Notes under the pieces: generated by a model
Told to the model about the DNA's origin: nothing
Database searches by the model: none
Seen by the model: the letters and a program-made list of their open reading frames with translations, nothing else
Assembly (NCBI GenBank): GCA_964575185.1
Contig: CAZNPW010000016.1
Span: 1 to 58,427, forward strand
Reading direction: 5' to 3'
Origin: CAZNPW01 sp964575185
GTDB taxonomy: Bacteria; Pseudomonadota; Alphaproteobacteria; Rhodobacterales; Rhodobacteraceae
DNA: 58,427 nt
Part shown: positions 43,918 through 51,883 of the stretch, piece by piece
How the letters are laid out: the number at the start of each line of letters is the position of its first letter
How positions within the stretch are numbered: position 1 is the first letter of the stretch
Translations under genes and position numbers: made by a program

Positions 43918-43943
43918 GGCGGCGGGTGCTTCCACCCGCCGCC
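43918..43943. terminator. Bidirectional hairpin between convergent genes
   Basis: GGCGGCGGGTG, loop CTTC, CACCCGCCGCC: a perfect 11-bp stem located 13 bases after the DUF305 stop and 5 bases before the end of the convergent gene. There is no T-run. Position between tail-to-tail genes supports a terminator in both directions. Confidence 0.75.
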
Positions 43944-43948
43944 TCCCG

Positions 43949-44536
43949 TCATCCGGCCCCGTGCAGCCCGTGGAAGCCGCCGGTCAGCAGGACCGGCACG
44001 ACGATCGGGGCCGCGACCGCCAGGATCAGGGCGCGCTCCCAGCCGCGCCGCAGCCGCCAGCACAGCAGCCCTGCCAGCGCGACGGCGAGGCCGAACTCGA
44101 ACACCGCGAACTCCGCCCCGTAGAAGCGGGGATCCCAGTAGCTGACCGGGCTTCGGAACACCCAGTCGGTCACCGGCCAGAACTGTCGGCGGGCGTCGTC
44201 GTTGTGGGTCAGGAAGTCCGCGGCGACGTGCAGGAGACCGGCCCCGGCAAAGGCCTGCAGGATGGGGTTCCGGCGCCAGACGGCCAGCACCAGCAGCGTT
44301 CCCCAGACCAGAAGGCCGTGATCGATGGCGAAGACCGCCTGCCATCGGTCGGAATAGTACAGGCGGCCGAAGACCTCGCCTTCGGGCACGCCTGCCACCC
44401 GTGTCGCCCACATGACCATGGCGAACATCGGCATGTCGGGCACCAGCCCGCCCGCCAGCGACGCGATGAGCGTCGCCGGTCGCAGCGGGCGGGCGAAGAC
44501 CGTCGCCGCGATCAGCATGTGGGACGGGGTGTTCAC
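43949..44536 (-). CDS. DUF457/YdjM-like membrane protein
   Basis: 195 residues with four or more hydrophobic helices. It starts MNTPSHMLIAATVFAR and contains GGLVPDMPMFAMV, AIDHGLLVWG and LHVAADFLTHNDDA, with scattered His and Asp as in predicted membrane metal-dependent hydrolases of the YdjM/DUF457 group. Function unknown. It lies downstream of the leftward L,D-transpeptidase gene (85 bases), so possibly in its operon. Confidence 0.75.
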   Translation of the reverse strand: MNTPSHMLIAATVFARPLRPATLIASLAGGLVPDMPMFAMVMWATRVAGVPEGEVFGRLYYSDRWQAVFAIDHGLLVWGTLLVLAVWRRNPILQAFAGAGLLHVAADFLTHNDDARRQFWPVTDWVFRSPVSYWDPRFYGAEFAVFEFGLAVALAGLLCWRLRRGWERALILAVAAPIVVPVLLTGGFHGLHGAG

Positions 44537-44621
44537 TGCCCCGGCCCGGAGCGGGTCGCGTGCCTGTGCGGCGATCCGCGCCGGGGCGACGGCGCGCGCC
44601 CCAGGGATCCGTCCGCCGACC

Positions 44622-45185
44622 TCACACCACGGTCACCACGGTTCCGACGGGAACCTGCTCGTAGAGCTGGATCACGTGCTCGTTCAGCATGCGGATGCAG
44701 CCGTTCGAGACCGACTTGCCGATCGACGACGGTTCCGTCGTGCCATGGATGCGGAAGTAGGTATCCCTGCCGTCACGATACAGATAGAGCGCGCGCGCCC
44801 CGAGCGGATTGTTCGGGCCGCCCGGCACGCCACCGGCGAACTTCGCGTAGCGGCCGGGGTCGCGGCGGATCATGTCGTCGGTCGGACGCCACGACGGCCA
44901 TTCGGCCTTGCGCGCGATCACCGCGGTGCCGGTGAACTCCAGCCCGGCCTTGCCGACGCCGACGCCGTAGCGGATGGCGCGCTCCGGCGCGATGACATGA
45001 TACAGGAAGTAGCTCCGCGGATGGACGACGATCTGTCCGGGTGCGAGCTGCTCGCGCACCAGGACTTCGCGCGGCTGGAACTCCTCGGGCAGCACGAAGG
45101 GCTGCGCCGGATCGGCGCGCAGGATGGTGGGCGTAGCAAGCGCGGCGAGGGCGGCCCCGCCAATGAGAACGCGTCGGGAAATCAT
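44622..45185 (-). CDS. L,D-transpeptidase (YkuD) 1
   Basis: 187 residues. Twin-Arg-like or Sec signal at the N-terminus (SRRVLIGGAALAALATPTIL), then a YkuD domain with His147 in RIHGTT and the catalytic Cys163 in SVSNGCIRM. These enzymes make 3-3 crosslinks in peptidoglycan or attach proteins to it. AGGAG lies 7 bases before the ATG. It follows a small exported protein gene by 37 bases. The second L,D-transpeptidase, also 187 residues, is transcribed away from the other side of the shared upstream region. Confidence 0.92.
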   Translation of the reverse strand: MISRRVLIGGAALAALATPTILRADPAQPFVLPEEFQPREVLVREQLAPGQIVVHPRSYFLYHVIAPERAIRYGVGVGKAGLEFTGTAVIARKAEWPSWRPTDDMIRRDPGRYAKFAGGVPGGPNNPLGARALYLYRDGRDTYFRIHGTTEPSSIGKSVSNGCIRMLNEHVIQLYEQVPVGTVVTVV

Positions 45186-45222
45186 GATGGCTCCTGAAGG
45201 ATGGAATGCGGACCGGTTGCGC

Positions 45223-45519
45223 TCAGGAGGCATGTCGCGGAGGCGGGGTGCGGGGCGCGACGAAGTGGCTGGCGACCGTTGCCGACCAGAGCGCGAAAAG
45301 CGATGACCGGGCTGCGGCAGGGGGGTCGCCGGGCGCGCCACCCGACGCCGCGAACTGGCAGGTCGCGTGGCCCGGCACCTCGCCGCACAGCGCATCGGGG
45401 TCGAACGGCACCGCGTAGTCCCGCCCGGCCTCGGCGCGCGACTCGACGCCCTGGCCCGCCAGGCCGAAGAGCGCGGCAAACAGCATGATCCGGCAGAAGT
45501 GGACGACGGACATCCGCAT
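45223..45519 (-). CDS. Small exported Cys-pair protein A, unknown
   Basis: 98 residues (ATG at 45519, or 45513). A hydrophobic signal (VVHFCRIMLFAALFGLAG) is followed by a Cys pair (DALCGEVPGHATCQFAAS) and a Pro/Arg tail (VAPRTPPPRHAS). I do not recognise the family. The layout of signal, Cys pair and Pro/Arg tail is shared with the proteins at 46269 and 52503. It leads the leftward L,D-transpeptidase operon. No strong ribosome site was seen. Confidence 0.55.
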   Translation of the reverse strand: MRMSVVHFCRIMLFAALFGLAGQGVESRAEAGRDYAVPFDPDALCGEVPGHATCQFAASGGAPGDPPAAARSSLFALWSATVASHFVAPRTPPPRHAS

Positions 45520-45650
45520 ATGGGCAGCATACCGCGCCGACCTGGTATCGCGCCCGATCACAACGCGGTGAGCTGACGGTTTTGCCGACCCGGAGGGCGA
45601 AAACGCAACGCAGTCACCAGTTTGTGACCCGGCGTCAGCCTGAAGCCGTT

Positions 45651-45681
45651 TGACCTTCCCATATTGGAAGCATGCACATGG
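45651..45681 (+). promoter_or_regulatory. CueR-like box upstream of L,D-transpeptidase 2
   Basis: TTGACC at 45651-45656 is followed by the dyad CTTCC-ATATT-GGAAG (45656-45670), the same start as the copA and copZ promoters. The element 19 bases on (ACATGG, 45676-45681) is a poor -10, and the dyad centre is shifted by one base, so activity is less certain than for the other two. Confidence 0.5.
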
Positions 45682-45700
45682 TGCAAAAAAGGAGCATACC

Positions 45701-46264
45701 ATGCAATACAGTCGGCGGATTTTCGTGGCGGGTGCCCTTGCGGCGCCGTTCGTGGCGGGCCGTGCGGCCTTCGCCGGGGACGAGGCGGCCAACGGTGCGG
45801 TGCGCAACAACATCTCGGCATTCCGCACGCAGCAATGGCAGGACCACTTCGATTCGCTCGGTGTCGGCATCATCATTTCCGATACCGTGGCCAAGGTCCT
45901 GCAATACTGGACGCCCGACGGCCAGATGTATCTCTACCCGACATCGGTGCCGCTGACCGACGAACTGACCCGGCGCGGCTATACCGAGGTCGTCGAGAAG
46001 CGGGTCAACCCGAGCTGGGCCCCGACGCCGTCGATGCGCAAACGCAACCCGGAGTGGCCTGCCTTCGTCGCCGGCGGCGATCCGGCGAACCCGCTCGGCA
46101 CCCGCGCGCTGTATCTCTCGTGGCAGTACTACCGCATCCACGGCACGAACGATACGCGCAAGATCGGTCGCCGGGCCTCGAACGGCTGCATCGGTCTCTA
46201 CAACGAAAACATCGAGGCCGTCTACGAACGGGCCGTGGTCGGAACGCAGGTCAAGCTGATCTGA
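45701..46264 (+). CDS. L,D-transpeptidase (YkuD) 2
   Basis: 187 residues from an ATG with AAAAGGAG 7 bases upstream. Tat-like signal peptide (QYSRRIFVAGALAAPFVAG), then the YkuD domain with His148 in RIHGTN and catalytic Cys163 in RASNGCIGL. Catalytic residues fall at the same positions as in the divergent paralogue, so the pair arose by duplication but is now well diverged. A CueR-like box lies about 25 bases upstream. Copper is known to inhibit L,D-transpeptidases through this Cys, which makes copper-linked expression interesting. Confidence 0.92.
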   Translation: MQYSRRIFVAGALAAPFVAGRAAFAGDEAANGAVRNNISAFRTQQWQDHFDSLGVGIIISDTVAKVLQYWTPDGQMYLYPTSVPLTDELTRRGYTEVVEKRVNPSWAPTPSMRKRNPEWPAFVAGGDPANPLGTRALYLSWQYYRIHGTNDTRKIGRRASNGCIGLYNENIEAVYERAVVGTQVKLI

Positions 46265-46268
46265 CGTG

Positions 46269-46649
46269 ATGACCCGCGCGTCGCCCCTCCCGTCGCGGCC
46301 GCGCCGCGATCCGCTTGTCGGCGGATCGCTGCGGCTGGCGTCGGCGTGGCTCCTATCCGTCCTCATCGCATTCGCGGCGGCGTTCGGACAGGCAGCAGGG
46401 GCGGACACGGCCGAGGACCACCTTCCCGCGCCCTCGGTCGTCATCGGGGCTGTCGCCGCGAACGCTGTCGCGCATGCGGTCCCGTGCCCTGCAGCGGGGG
46501 CCTGCATGCTGGCCGCCGCGCCCGACCCGTTCGCCACGGCACAGCCCCTGTCCGTGCGGACGGCCCTGCGACCTGATCTGGGGCTGGCGCAACGCCGCTT
46601 CGGTGGCCCGTCCGTCACCTTGCGCCCCCCACGGCCCGCCACCACCTGA
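46269..46649 (+). CDS. Small exported Cys-pair protein B, unknown
   Basis: 126 residues from the ATG at 46269 (a GTG at 46266 is adjacent), 4 bases after the L,D-transpeptidase stop. A hydrophobic segment (LASAWLLSVLIAFAAAFGQA) is followed by a Cys pair (HAVPCPAAGACMLAAA) and a Pro/Arg tail (TLRPPRPATT). I do not recognise the family; the layout matches small exported proteins A and C in this copper island, and DUF2946 proteins are broadly similar. Confidence 0.55.
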   Translation: MTRASPLPSRPRRDPLVGGSLRLASAWLLSVLIAFAAAFGQAAGADTAEDHLPAPSVVIGAVAANAVAHAVPCPAAGACMLAAAPDPFATAQPLSVRTALRPDLGLAQRRFGGPSVTLRPPRPATT

Positions 46650-46978
46650 CGACCGGGTCGGGCGCGCCCGCTACCCCGCGCAGCGCGGGACCGGGCCGGA
46701 CGAAGGACAGATCGGGGGCGGGCAGATGCAACCAGGATGGATGGGCGCGGTCGCGCCTGCCGCCACCAGGGTGGCGGTCGGGACGGCGGCCCGCGCCGCC
46801 ATCGCGGGAGTCGTTGCCGAAGGAAGCGGGCGGTTGCCGGGGTGACGGGACACCGGACCTGAACGCGCGCCGGTCATGCCGGGTGCGTTTCTGCCGCCGG
46901 ACGGGACCGTCGGTGCTGCCCAGCTGCCGAACGGCGGCCCCACGGTGCCGATGAAACATTCGCAGACGGAGACGGGCG
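46650..46978. other. 329-base gap with no confident gene
   Basis: Between small protein B and the FixH-like gene. The only readable frame with a plausible ribosome site is a 39-codon one (46726-46845), Ala/Gly-rich and unlike any family I know. A promoter for the FixH-PBP2 operon should lie in the right half, but no clear -35/-10 or CueR-type box is visible. Confidence 0.5.
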
Positions 46979-47404
46979 ATGAGAACGAGAGGACTGGCCA
47001 TCGTGCTGCTGCTGGCGCTGACGGCGCTGGTAGGGGCCTTCATCTGGGCGACGATGCGGACGCTCGACCCGGGCGATGCGGGATCCACCCCGGACACGCC
47101 GACGGCGCAGGTCTCGGAGATGCTGACCGAAGGACGGCTCGACCTCCGCGTCTACACGCTCCAGAACCGCAACACCCGCATCGAGGTCCGCCTCACGCCG
47201 GATGTCGGCACTGCCGATGGCCTCCCCGCGCCCGAAGTGAGCCTGTCGATGGTCGACATGAACATGGGCTCGGTCGATCAGCCGGTCCAGCTTGTCGGGC
47301 CGGGGGTCTGGCAGGCGGACGTGCGGATGCCGATGCGCGGCCGCTGGATGGTCACCGCCGGATTTTCCGAGGATTTCGCAAGGGTTGCCTTCGATGCCCC
47401 ATGA
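46979..47404 (+). CDS. FixH/YtkA-like exported protein
   Basis: 141 residues. One N-terminal membrane helix (GLAIVLLLALTALVGAFIWA) then a beta-rich periplasmic domain with VSLSMVDMNMGSVDQPV and GVWQADVRMPMRGRWMVTA. Met-rich strands of this type occur in FixH/CcoH and YtkA-like domains linked to cytochrome oxidase copper handling. It begins a run of five overlapping genes and overlaps the next by 11 bases. Confidence 0.8.
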   Translation: MRTRGLAIVLLLALTALVGAFIWATMRTLDPGDAGSTPDTPTAQVSEMLTEGRLDLRVYTLQNRNTRIEVRLTPDVGTADGLPAPEVSLSMVDMNMGSVDQPVQLVGPGVWQADVRMPMRGRWMVTAGFSEDFARVAFDAP

Positions 47405-47885
47405 TCGCGCAGACCGGCAGGCACGGCTGGACGACACCCTGCGCCGGGCGATCCGCGGCATCGCCACCGGCCTCGCGCTGTTTGCCGTCCTTGGAACGGT
47501 GACGGCGGTGTGGTCCAATCCGCTGTTCGTCCGCATGACGCCGGTCGGCCCCTGGGAGTTCGGGGCAACCGCCCTGACTGCCCTGTTGGCCGGCGTGACC
47601 GCCGCCCTCTGGGTTCCCCGGTGCAACCTGCGCACCTCGGGGGCGGGAGGCGTGGCGAGCTTCCTCGGGATCGCCTGCCCCACCTGCAACAAGATCCTGA
47701 TGCTGATCTTCGGCGGGCCGGCGCTTCTGGCCTGGTTCGACCCGATCCGTCCCTGGCTGGCGGCCGCCGGGGTCATCACCATGGGTGCCGCCGCCGTGCT
47801 GGCCTGGCGCTCGTTCCGCGAAGACCGCGCAGGCCTTGCGCCCGCGGCCCGTTCCGATATCCCCATCACAGGAGGTTTGCAGTGA
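47394..47885 (+). CDS. Membrane protein with CPTC motif, unknown
   Basis: 163 residues with four hydrophobic helices (ATGLALFAVLGTVTAVWSN, FGATALTALLAGVTAALWVP, ILMLIFGGPALLAW, AAAGVITMGAAAVLAW). A Cys-x-x-Cys in GIACPTCNKILM lies at a membrane edge and could bind metal or do redox work. A further Cys is in PRCNLRTSG. I do not recognise the family. It overlaps both the FixH-like gene and the haem membrane protein gene. Confidence 0.7.
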   Translation: MPHDRADRQARLDDTLRRAIRGIATGLALFAVLGTVTAVWSNPLFVRMTPVGPWEFGATALTALLAGVTAALWVPRCNLRTSGAGGVASFLGIACPTCNKILMLIFGGPALLAWFDPIRPWLAAAGVITMGAAAVLAWRSFREDRAGLAPAARSDIPITGGLQ

Positions 47886-48622
47886 CAACTTCGATCGGTG
47901 CGCCGACGACCGTGCGGCGCTTCGCGCGCAATACCCTGGCCCGGCACACGCTCGTGATTGCCCTGGCGGTCGCGCTCGTCCTGGCTTTCGGGGTGGTGCA
48001 TGCGCAATGGAGCCCGATGCACCGCTGGAACCGCGCCTTCGGCGACGCCTCGGTGGTGCTGATCGCGCTGTCGATGGTGGTAGGGCCGCTGACGCGGCTT
48101 TCGCGTGCGGCGATGCCGCTTCTCCCGTTCCGGCGCGAGACGGGGATCTACGGCTGCCTCCTTGCCCTTGTCCACGCCACGATCATCCTGGTCGGCTGGG
48201 TCCAGTGGGATCTCATGCGGCTCTTCGGGTTCGAATGGCATCCCGACTTCCTGATCTATGTCATGTTCCAGCCCGGCTTCGGGCTTGCCAACGGCATCGG
48301 GCTTGCGGCACTGGTTTTGGCGGCGGTGCTGGCCGTGACGTCCAGCGATGTCGCCATGAAGCGGCTCGGCGTTTCGGGCTGGAAGTTCCTGCAGATGGGG
48401 GTCCTGCCGATGTGGTGGCTGACCGTGGCGCATGTCGCCTACTTCCTCTTCATGCACTTCCTGAGCTTCCACCGGAACACGCCGGAGCCGAACCCGCTGC
48501 AGCTGTGGTTCGTCGGGCTGGTCCTCGCGGTCCTGGCGGTCCGCACGGCTGCCTATGTGAAGACGGTCCGCGGCAAGGTCTCGGACGACCCGGAACGAGA
48601 GGCGGGCCGTGCGCCGGTCTGA
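47882..48622 (+). CDS. Ferric reductase-like haem membrane protein (MsrQ-like)
   Basis: 246 residues from a GTG with CAGGAGG 6 bases upstream, overlapping the previous stop. About six helices with His residues placed for haem (LLALVHATIIL, TVAHVAYFLFMHFLSFH). This is the ferric-reductase transmembrane fold also used by MsrQ, which feeds electrons to periplasmic methionine sulfoxide reductase. No MsrP gene is here, so the partner may be the cytochrome c or the CPTC protein of the same operon. Confidence 0.8.
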   Translation: MTTSIGAPTTVRRFARNTLARHTLVIALAVALVLAFGVVHAQWSPMHRWNRAFGDASVVLIALSMVVGPLTRLSRAAMPLLPFRRETGIYGCLLALVHATIILVGWVQWDLMRLFGFEWHPDFLIYVMFQPGFGLANGIGLAALVLAAVLAVTSSDVAMKRLGVSGWKFLQMGVLPMWWLTVAHVAYFLFMHFLSFHRNTPEPNPLQLWFVGLVLAVLAVRTAAYVKTVRGKVSDDPEREAGRAPV

Positions 48623-50558
48623 ACAGGACCTCGCCGCGGTCGGCAGGACGCTGACGCGGCGGTCGCTCTTGCTCGGGGGGGCGATGACCTCGGTCGTCGC
48701 CGCCCTGGGCGTGCGGATGTGGCAGATGTCCGTCCGCGATGCCGAAGAATACCGCCTGCTGGCCGAGGAGAACCGGATCAGCCTTCGACTGGTGCGGCCC
48801 GCCCGGGGCCGCATCCTCGACCAGTCGGGCAAGATCATCGCCGACAACGAGCATGCCTACCGCATCACCCTGGTGCCCGAGGAGGCCCCGGATGTCGATG
48901 CCGTGCTGGAAAAGCTGCGCCCGCTTCTGGCGCTCGACGACGAGACGCTGACGAAGGTCCGGGCGCAGATCGCCCGCACGCAGGCCTTCGTTCCGATCAT
49001 GGTGAAGGACCGGGTGAGCTGGGAGGAGCTGTCGGTCGTCGCGCTGAACTCTCCGGTGCTTCCGGGCGTCAGCCCAGAGATGGTGCTGTCGCGCGTCTAC
49101 CCCTACGGCCCGGACTTCTCGCACCAGGTCGGCTATGTCGGGCCGGTCAGCGACAGCGACCTGGCGAAGGGCGAGAAGGAGGTCGATCCGCTGCTGCGGC
49201 TGCCGGACTACCAGATCGGCAAGACCGGTCTGGAACTGAGCCAGGAGGCCGACCTGCGCGGCGCGCCGGGTGCGCTGCGCGTCGAGATCAACGCCGGCGG
49301 CCGCATGATGCGCGAACTGGCGCTGGATCCGCCGGTGGCTGGCCCGGACCTTCAGGTCACGCTCGATCATCACCTGCAGAACTTCATGCGCGTCCGGCTT
49401 GAAGGGCAGAGCGCCGCCGCCATCGTGATGGATGTCACGAACGGCGACTTGCTCGGCTGCGTGTCGGCGCCGGCCTTCGACCCGAACCTGTTCGTGCGCG
49501 GGATCTCCAGCCGCGATTACGGCGCGCTGCGCGACAGCGAATACCGCCCGCTCGCGGACAAGTCGGTGCAGGGTGCCTACCCCCCGGGATCGACGATCAA
49601 GATGTCGAACGCGCTGGCCGCGCTCGAAAGCGGTGCGATGGATCCGGGGGAGACGGTCACCTGCAACGGCTTCATCGAGGTTTCGGGGCGCAGGTTCCAC
49701 TGCTGGAAAACCGGCGGCCACGGGCGCATGAACATGGTGAGCGCGCTGCGCGAGTCCTGCGATGTCTACTTCTACGAGGTGGCGCAGCGCATCGGCATCG
49801 ACGGCATCTACGCGATGAACGACCGGCTGGGGCTGGGCCAGAAATACGACCTTCCGCTGTCGGGCCTGTCGCACGGCAACAACCCTTCTCGAGCCTGGAA
49901 ACAGCAGCTGTACGGCGAAGACTGGCTGATCGGCGATACCATCAACGCCTCGATCGGCCAGGGCTTCACGCTCACGTCGCCGATCCAGCTCGCCACCATG
50001 ACGGCGCGGCTGGCTGCGGGGACGGCGATCCTTCCGCGCCTGCTGCGGCCCGCGGGCGGGGTCGCGGCCGAAGGCCGTCCCGCCTCGCTCGGCCTGTCGG
50101 GCGATTCGCTGGCCCTGGCGCGGCAAGGCATGTTCGAGGTGTCGAACCACGAACGCGGGACCGCCTACGCCTCGCGCATCGCCGATCCGGCGATGGTGAT
50201 CGCGGGCAAGACCGGAACCAGCCAGGTCTTTTCGATCACGGCGGCCGAGCGCGCCGCGGGCGTGCGGTCGCAGGCCGAGCTGCCCTGGAACAGGCGCGAC
50301 CACGCCCTGTTCGTGGCCTATGCACCCTACGATTCGCCGCGGTTCGCGGTCACTGTCGTGGTCGAACACGGCGGCGGCGGGTCCACCGTCGCCGCGCCCA
50401 TCGCCCGGGACATGATCCTGTTCGCGCTGTACGGCGGCCTGCCGCCCGAAGAGGCCTATCCCGCCTCGCAGCGGGCCCGGATGCGCGAGGATCTGGCCCG
50501 GCTGGCCGAACGCATCCTGCCGCCGGACGAGGCGATGCCCGCCGTCAGCCGGACATGA
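48609..50558 (+). CDS. Penicillin-binding protein 2 paralogue (MrdA-type transpeptidase)
   Basis: 649 residues from a GTG overlapping the previous gene by 14 bases. One N-terminal anchor helix, a dimerisation domain (RPARGRILDQSGKIIADN), and a transpeptidase domain with PPGSTIKM (Ser near residue 328), ESCDVYFY (near 382) and GKTGTSQ (near 534), so it is catalytically complete. It makes 4-3 crosslinks during elongation. The usual mreC-mreD-rodA neighbours are absent; instead it sits in a redox and copper operon, suggesting a stress-specific second copy. Confidence 0.93.
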   Translation: MRRSEQDLAAVGRTLTRRSLLLGGAMTSVVAALGVRMWQMSVRDAEEYRLLAEENRISLRLVRPARGRILDQSGKIIADNEHAYRITLVPEEAPDVDAVLEKLRPLLALDDETLTKVRAQIARTQAFVPIMVKDRVSWEELSVVALNSPVLPGVSPEMVLSRVYPYGPDFSHQVGYVGPVSDSDLAKGEKEVDPLLRLPDYQIGKTGLELSQEADLRGAPGALRVEINAGGRMMRELALDPPVAGPDLQVTLDHHLQNFMRVRLEGQSAAAIVMDVTNGDLLGCVSAPAFDPNLFVRGISSRDYGALRDSEYRPLADKSVQGAYPPGSTIKMSNALAALESGAMDPGETVTCNGFIEVSGRRFHCWKTGGHGRMNMVSALRESCDVYFYEVAQRIGIDGIYAMNDRLGLGQKYDLPLSGLSHGNNPSRAWKQQLYGEDWLIGDTINASIGQGFTLTSPIQLATMTARLAAGTAILPRLLRPAGGVAAEGRPASLGLSGDSLALARQGMFEVSNHERGTAYASRIADPAMVIAGKTGTSQVFSITAAERAAGVRSQAELPWNRRDHALFVAYAPYDSPRFAVTVVVEHGGGGSTVAAPIARDMILFALYGGLPPEEAYPASQRARMREDLARLAERILPPDEAMPAVSRT

Positions 50559-51028
50559 GCCGGCGTCGCCCCGCGCGCTGCGTCGGCGTCGTCTGGATGG
50601 CGGTCGCGGCGGCGGCACTTCTTGCCGTGCCGCGTCCGGCGCGCGCCTTCTTCCACAATGCGCCCGATGTCGAAGCCGGTCGCGCGATCTATGCGGCCCG
50701 GTGTGCGGCCTGCCATGGTGTCAACCTGGAAGGTCAGCCGGACTGGCAGACCCAGAAGGCCGACGGCACCTATCCGGCCCCCCCGCACGACGAGACCGGC
50801 CACACCTGGCACCATGGCGACGCCATGCTTCAGGACTACATCCGCCGCGGCGGGCAGGCGGTGCTGGACGACATGGGGGTCGACCTGACGTCGGCGATGC
50901 CCGCGTTCGGGCGAGAGCTGACCGATGCCGACATCGAGGCTGTCCTCGCCTTCATCCGCTCGACATGGCCCGAGGACATCCGCGCGCTCCAGGCGGAACG
51001 CAGCCGATCCGAAGCGGCCGGGCCATGA
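50555..51028 (+). CDS. Monohaem cytochrome c
   Basis: 157 residues. Signal peptide (VVWMAVAAAALLAVPRPARA), haem site CAACH (Cys50, Cys53, His54), and a Met ligand candidate in SAMPAFGREL, followed by the class I helix DADIEAVLAFIRSTWP. ATG overlaps the PBP2 stop, which makes it the last of five coupled genes. It probably exchanges electrons with the haem membrane protein or the multicopper oxidase in the periplasm. Confidence 0.92.
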   Translation: MSRRRPARCVGVVWMAVAAAALLAVPRPARAFFHNAPDVEAGRAIYAARCAACHGVNLEGQPDWQTQKADGTYPAPPHDETGHTWHHGDAMLQDYIRRGGQAVLDDMGVDLTSAMPAFGRELTDADIEAVLAFIRSTWPEDIRALQAERSRSEAAGP

Positions 51029-51123
51029 TCCGGCGCGCCTTGCCGTTGGCCCATTGCATACCCCGCCCGCCGTGGGCTAGCGATAGGCCCTGATCCTTTC
51101 AACCGTTCCACGAAGGTCGTCCC

Positions 51124-51849
51124 ATGCGCCGTGCCGCGATCGTTCTGGCCGTCCTGCTTGGCCTCGCGCCCGGCGCTTCCCCGGCGCAAGAGGTCTCCGA
51201 CGACCGGATCAAGGAACTGGTCGCCGAGACCCTGCGCGAAAATCCCGAACTCGTGCTCGAAGCGCTGCAGGCGCTGGAGGCGCGGCAGGCCGAAGCCCAG
51301 GCTGCGGCAACGGCGGCTTTCCTGACCGACGCGCGCGCGCAAATCGAACGCGACCCCAATGCGCCGGTGCTGGGAAACCCCGACGGCGACGTGACGGTGG
51401 TCGAGTTCTTCGACTACAACTGCCCCTACTGCAAGCGGGCGATGCCCGAAGTCGATGCCCTGCTCGCGGGCGACGGGAACGTCCGGCTGGTGCTGCGGGA
51501 ATGGCCGATCCTCGGCGACGGGTCGGTCTTTGCCGCGCGGGCGGCGCTGGCCTCGCGCAACCAGGGAAAATACGTCGAGTTCCACAATGCGATGATGGGC
51601 GCGCGGGCCCGGCTGGACGAGGCCTGGGTGCTGCGGATCGCGGGCGAGGTCGGGCTGGACCTCGACCGGCTCAGGGCCGACATGCAGTCGCCCGAGGTCG
51701 AGGAGCATATCGCCACCTCGACGCGCCTGGCCGAGGCGCTGAACTTCAACGGCACGCCGTCTTTCGTCGTCGGACGGCAGACGATCGGCGGCTTCGTCGA
51801 GACGGCCCGGCTTGCCGAAGCGGTCGCCGCCGCGCGCGCCGCGGAGTGA
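51124..51849 (+). CDS. DsbA/ScsC-like periplasmic thiol oxidoreductase
   Basis: 241 residues. Signal peptide (AIVLAVLLGLAPGASPAQ), an N-terminal helical stalk (ELVAETLRENPELVLEALQA) as in the ScsC/Com1 group, then a thioredoxin fold with FFDYNCPYCKRAMPEVD and cis-Pro loop NFNGTPSFVV. ScsC proteins protect against copper by disulfide isomerisation or copper binding, which fits the island. It stands alone between the cytochrome c gene and the DUF411 gene. Confidence 0.9.
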   Translation: MRRAAIVLAVLLGLAPGASPAQEVSDDRIKELVAETLRENPELVLEALQALEARQAEAQAAATAAFLTDARAQIERDPNAPVLGNPDGDVTVVEFFDYNCPYCKRAMPEVDALLAGDGNVRLVLREWPILGDGSVFAARAALASRNQGKYVEFHNAMMGARARLDEAWVLRIAGEVGLDLDRLRADMQSPEVEEHIATSTRLAEALNFNGTPSFVVGRQTIGGFVETARLAEAVAAARAAE

Positions 51850-51883
51850 CCGCGCCCGCCGCGAACGTTCCGCCACAGCCGGA

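Noticed and set aside
46726..46845. 39-codon open frame with a weak ribosome site
   Set aside because: Ala/Gly-rich composition, no recognisable family and no coupling to neighbours; kept only as a remark in the gap description.
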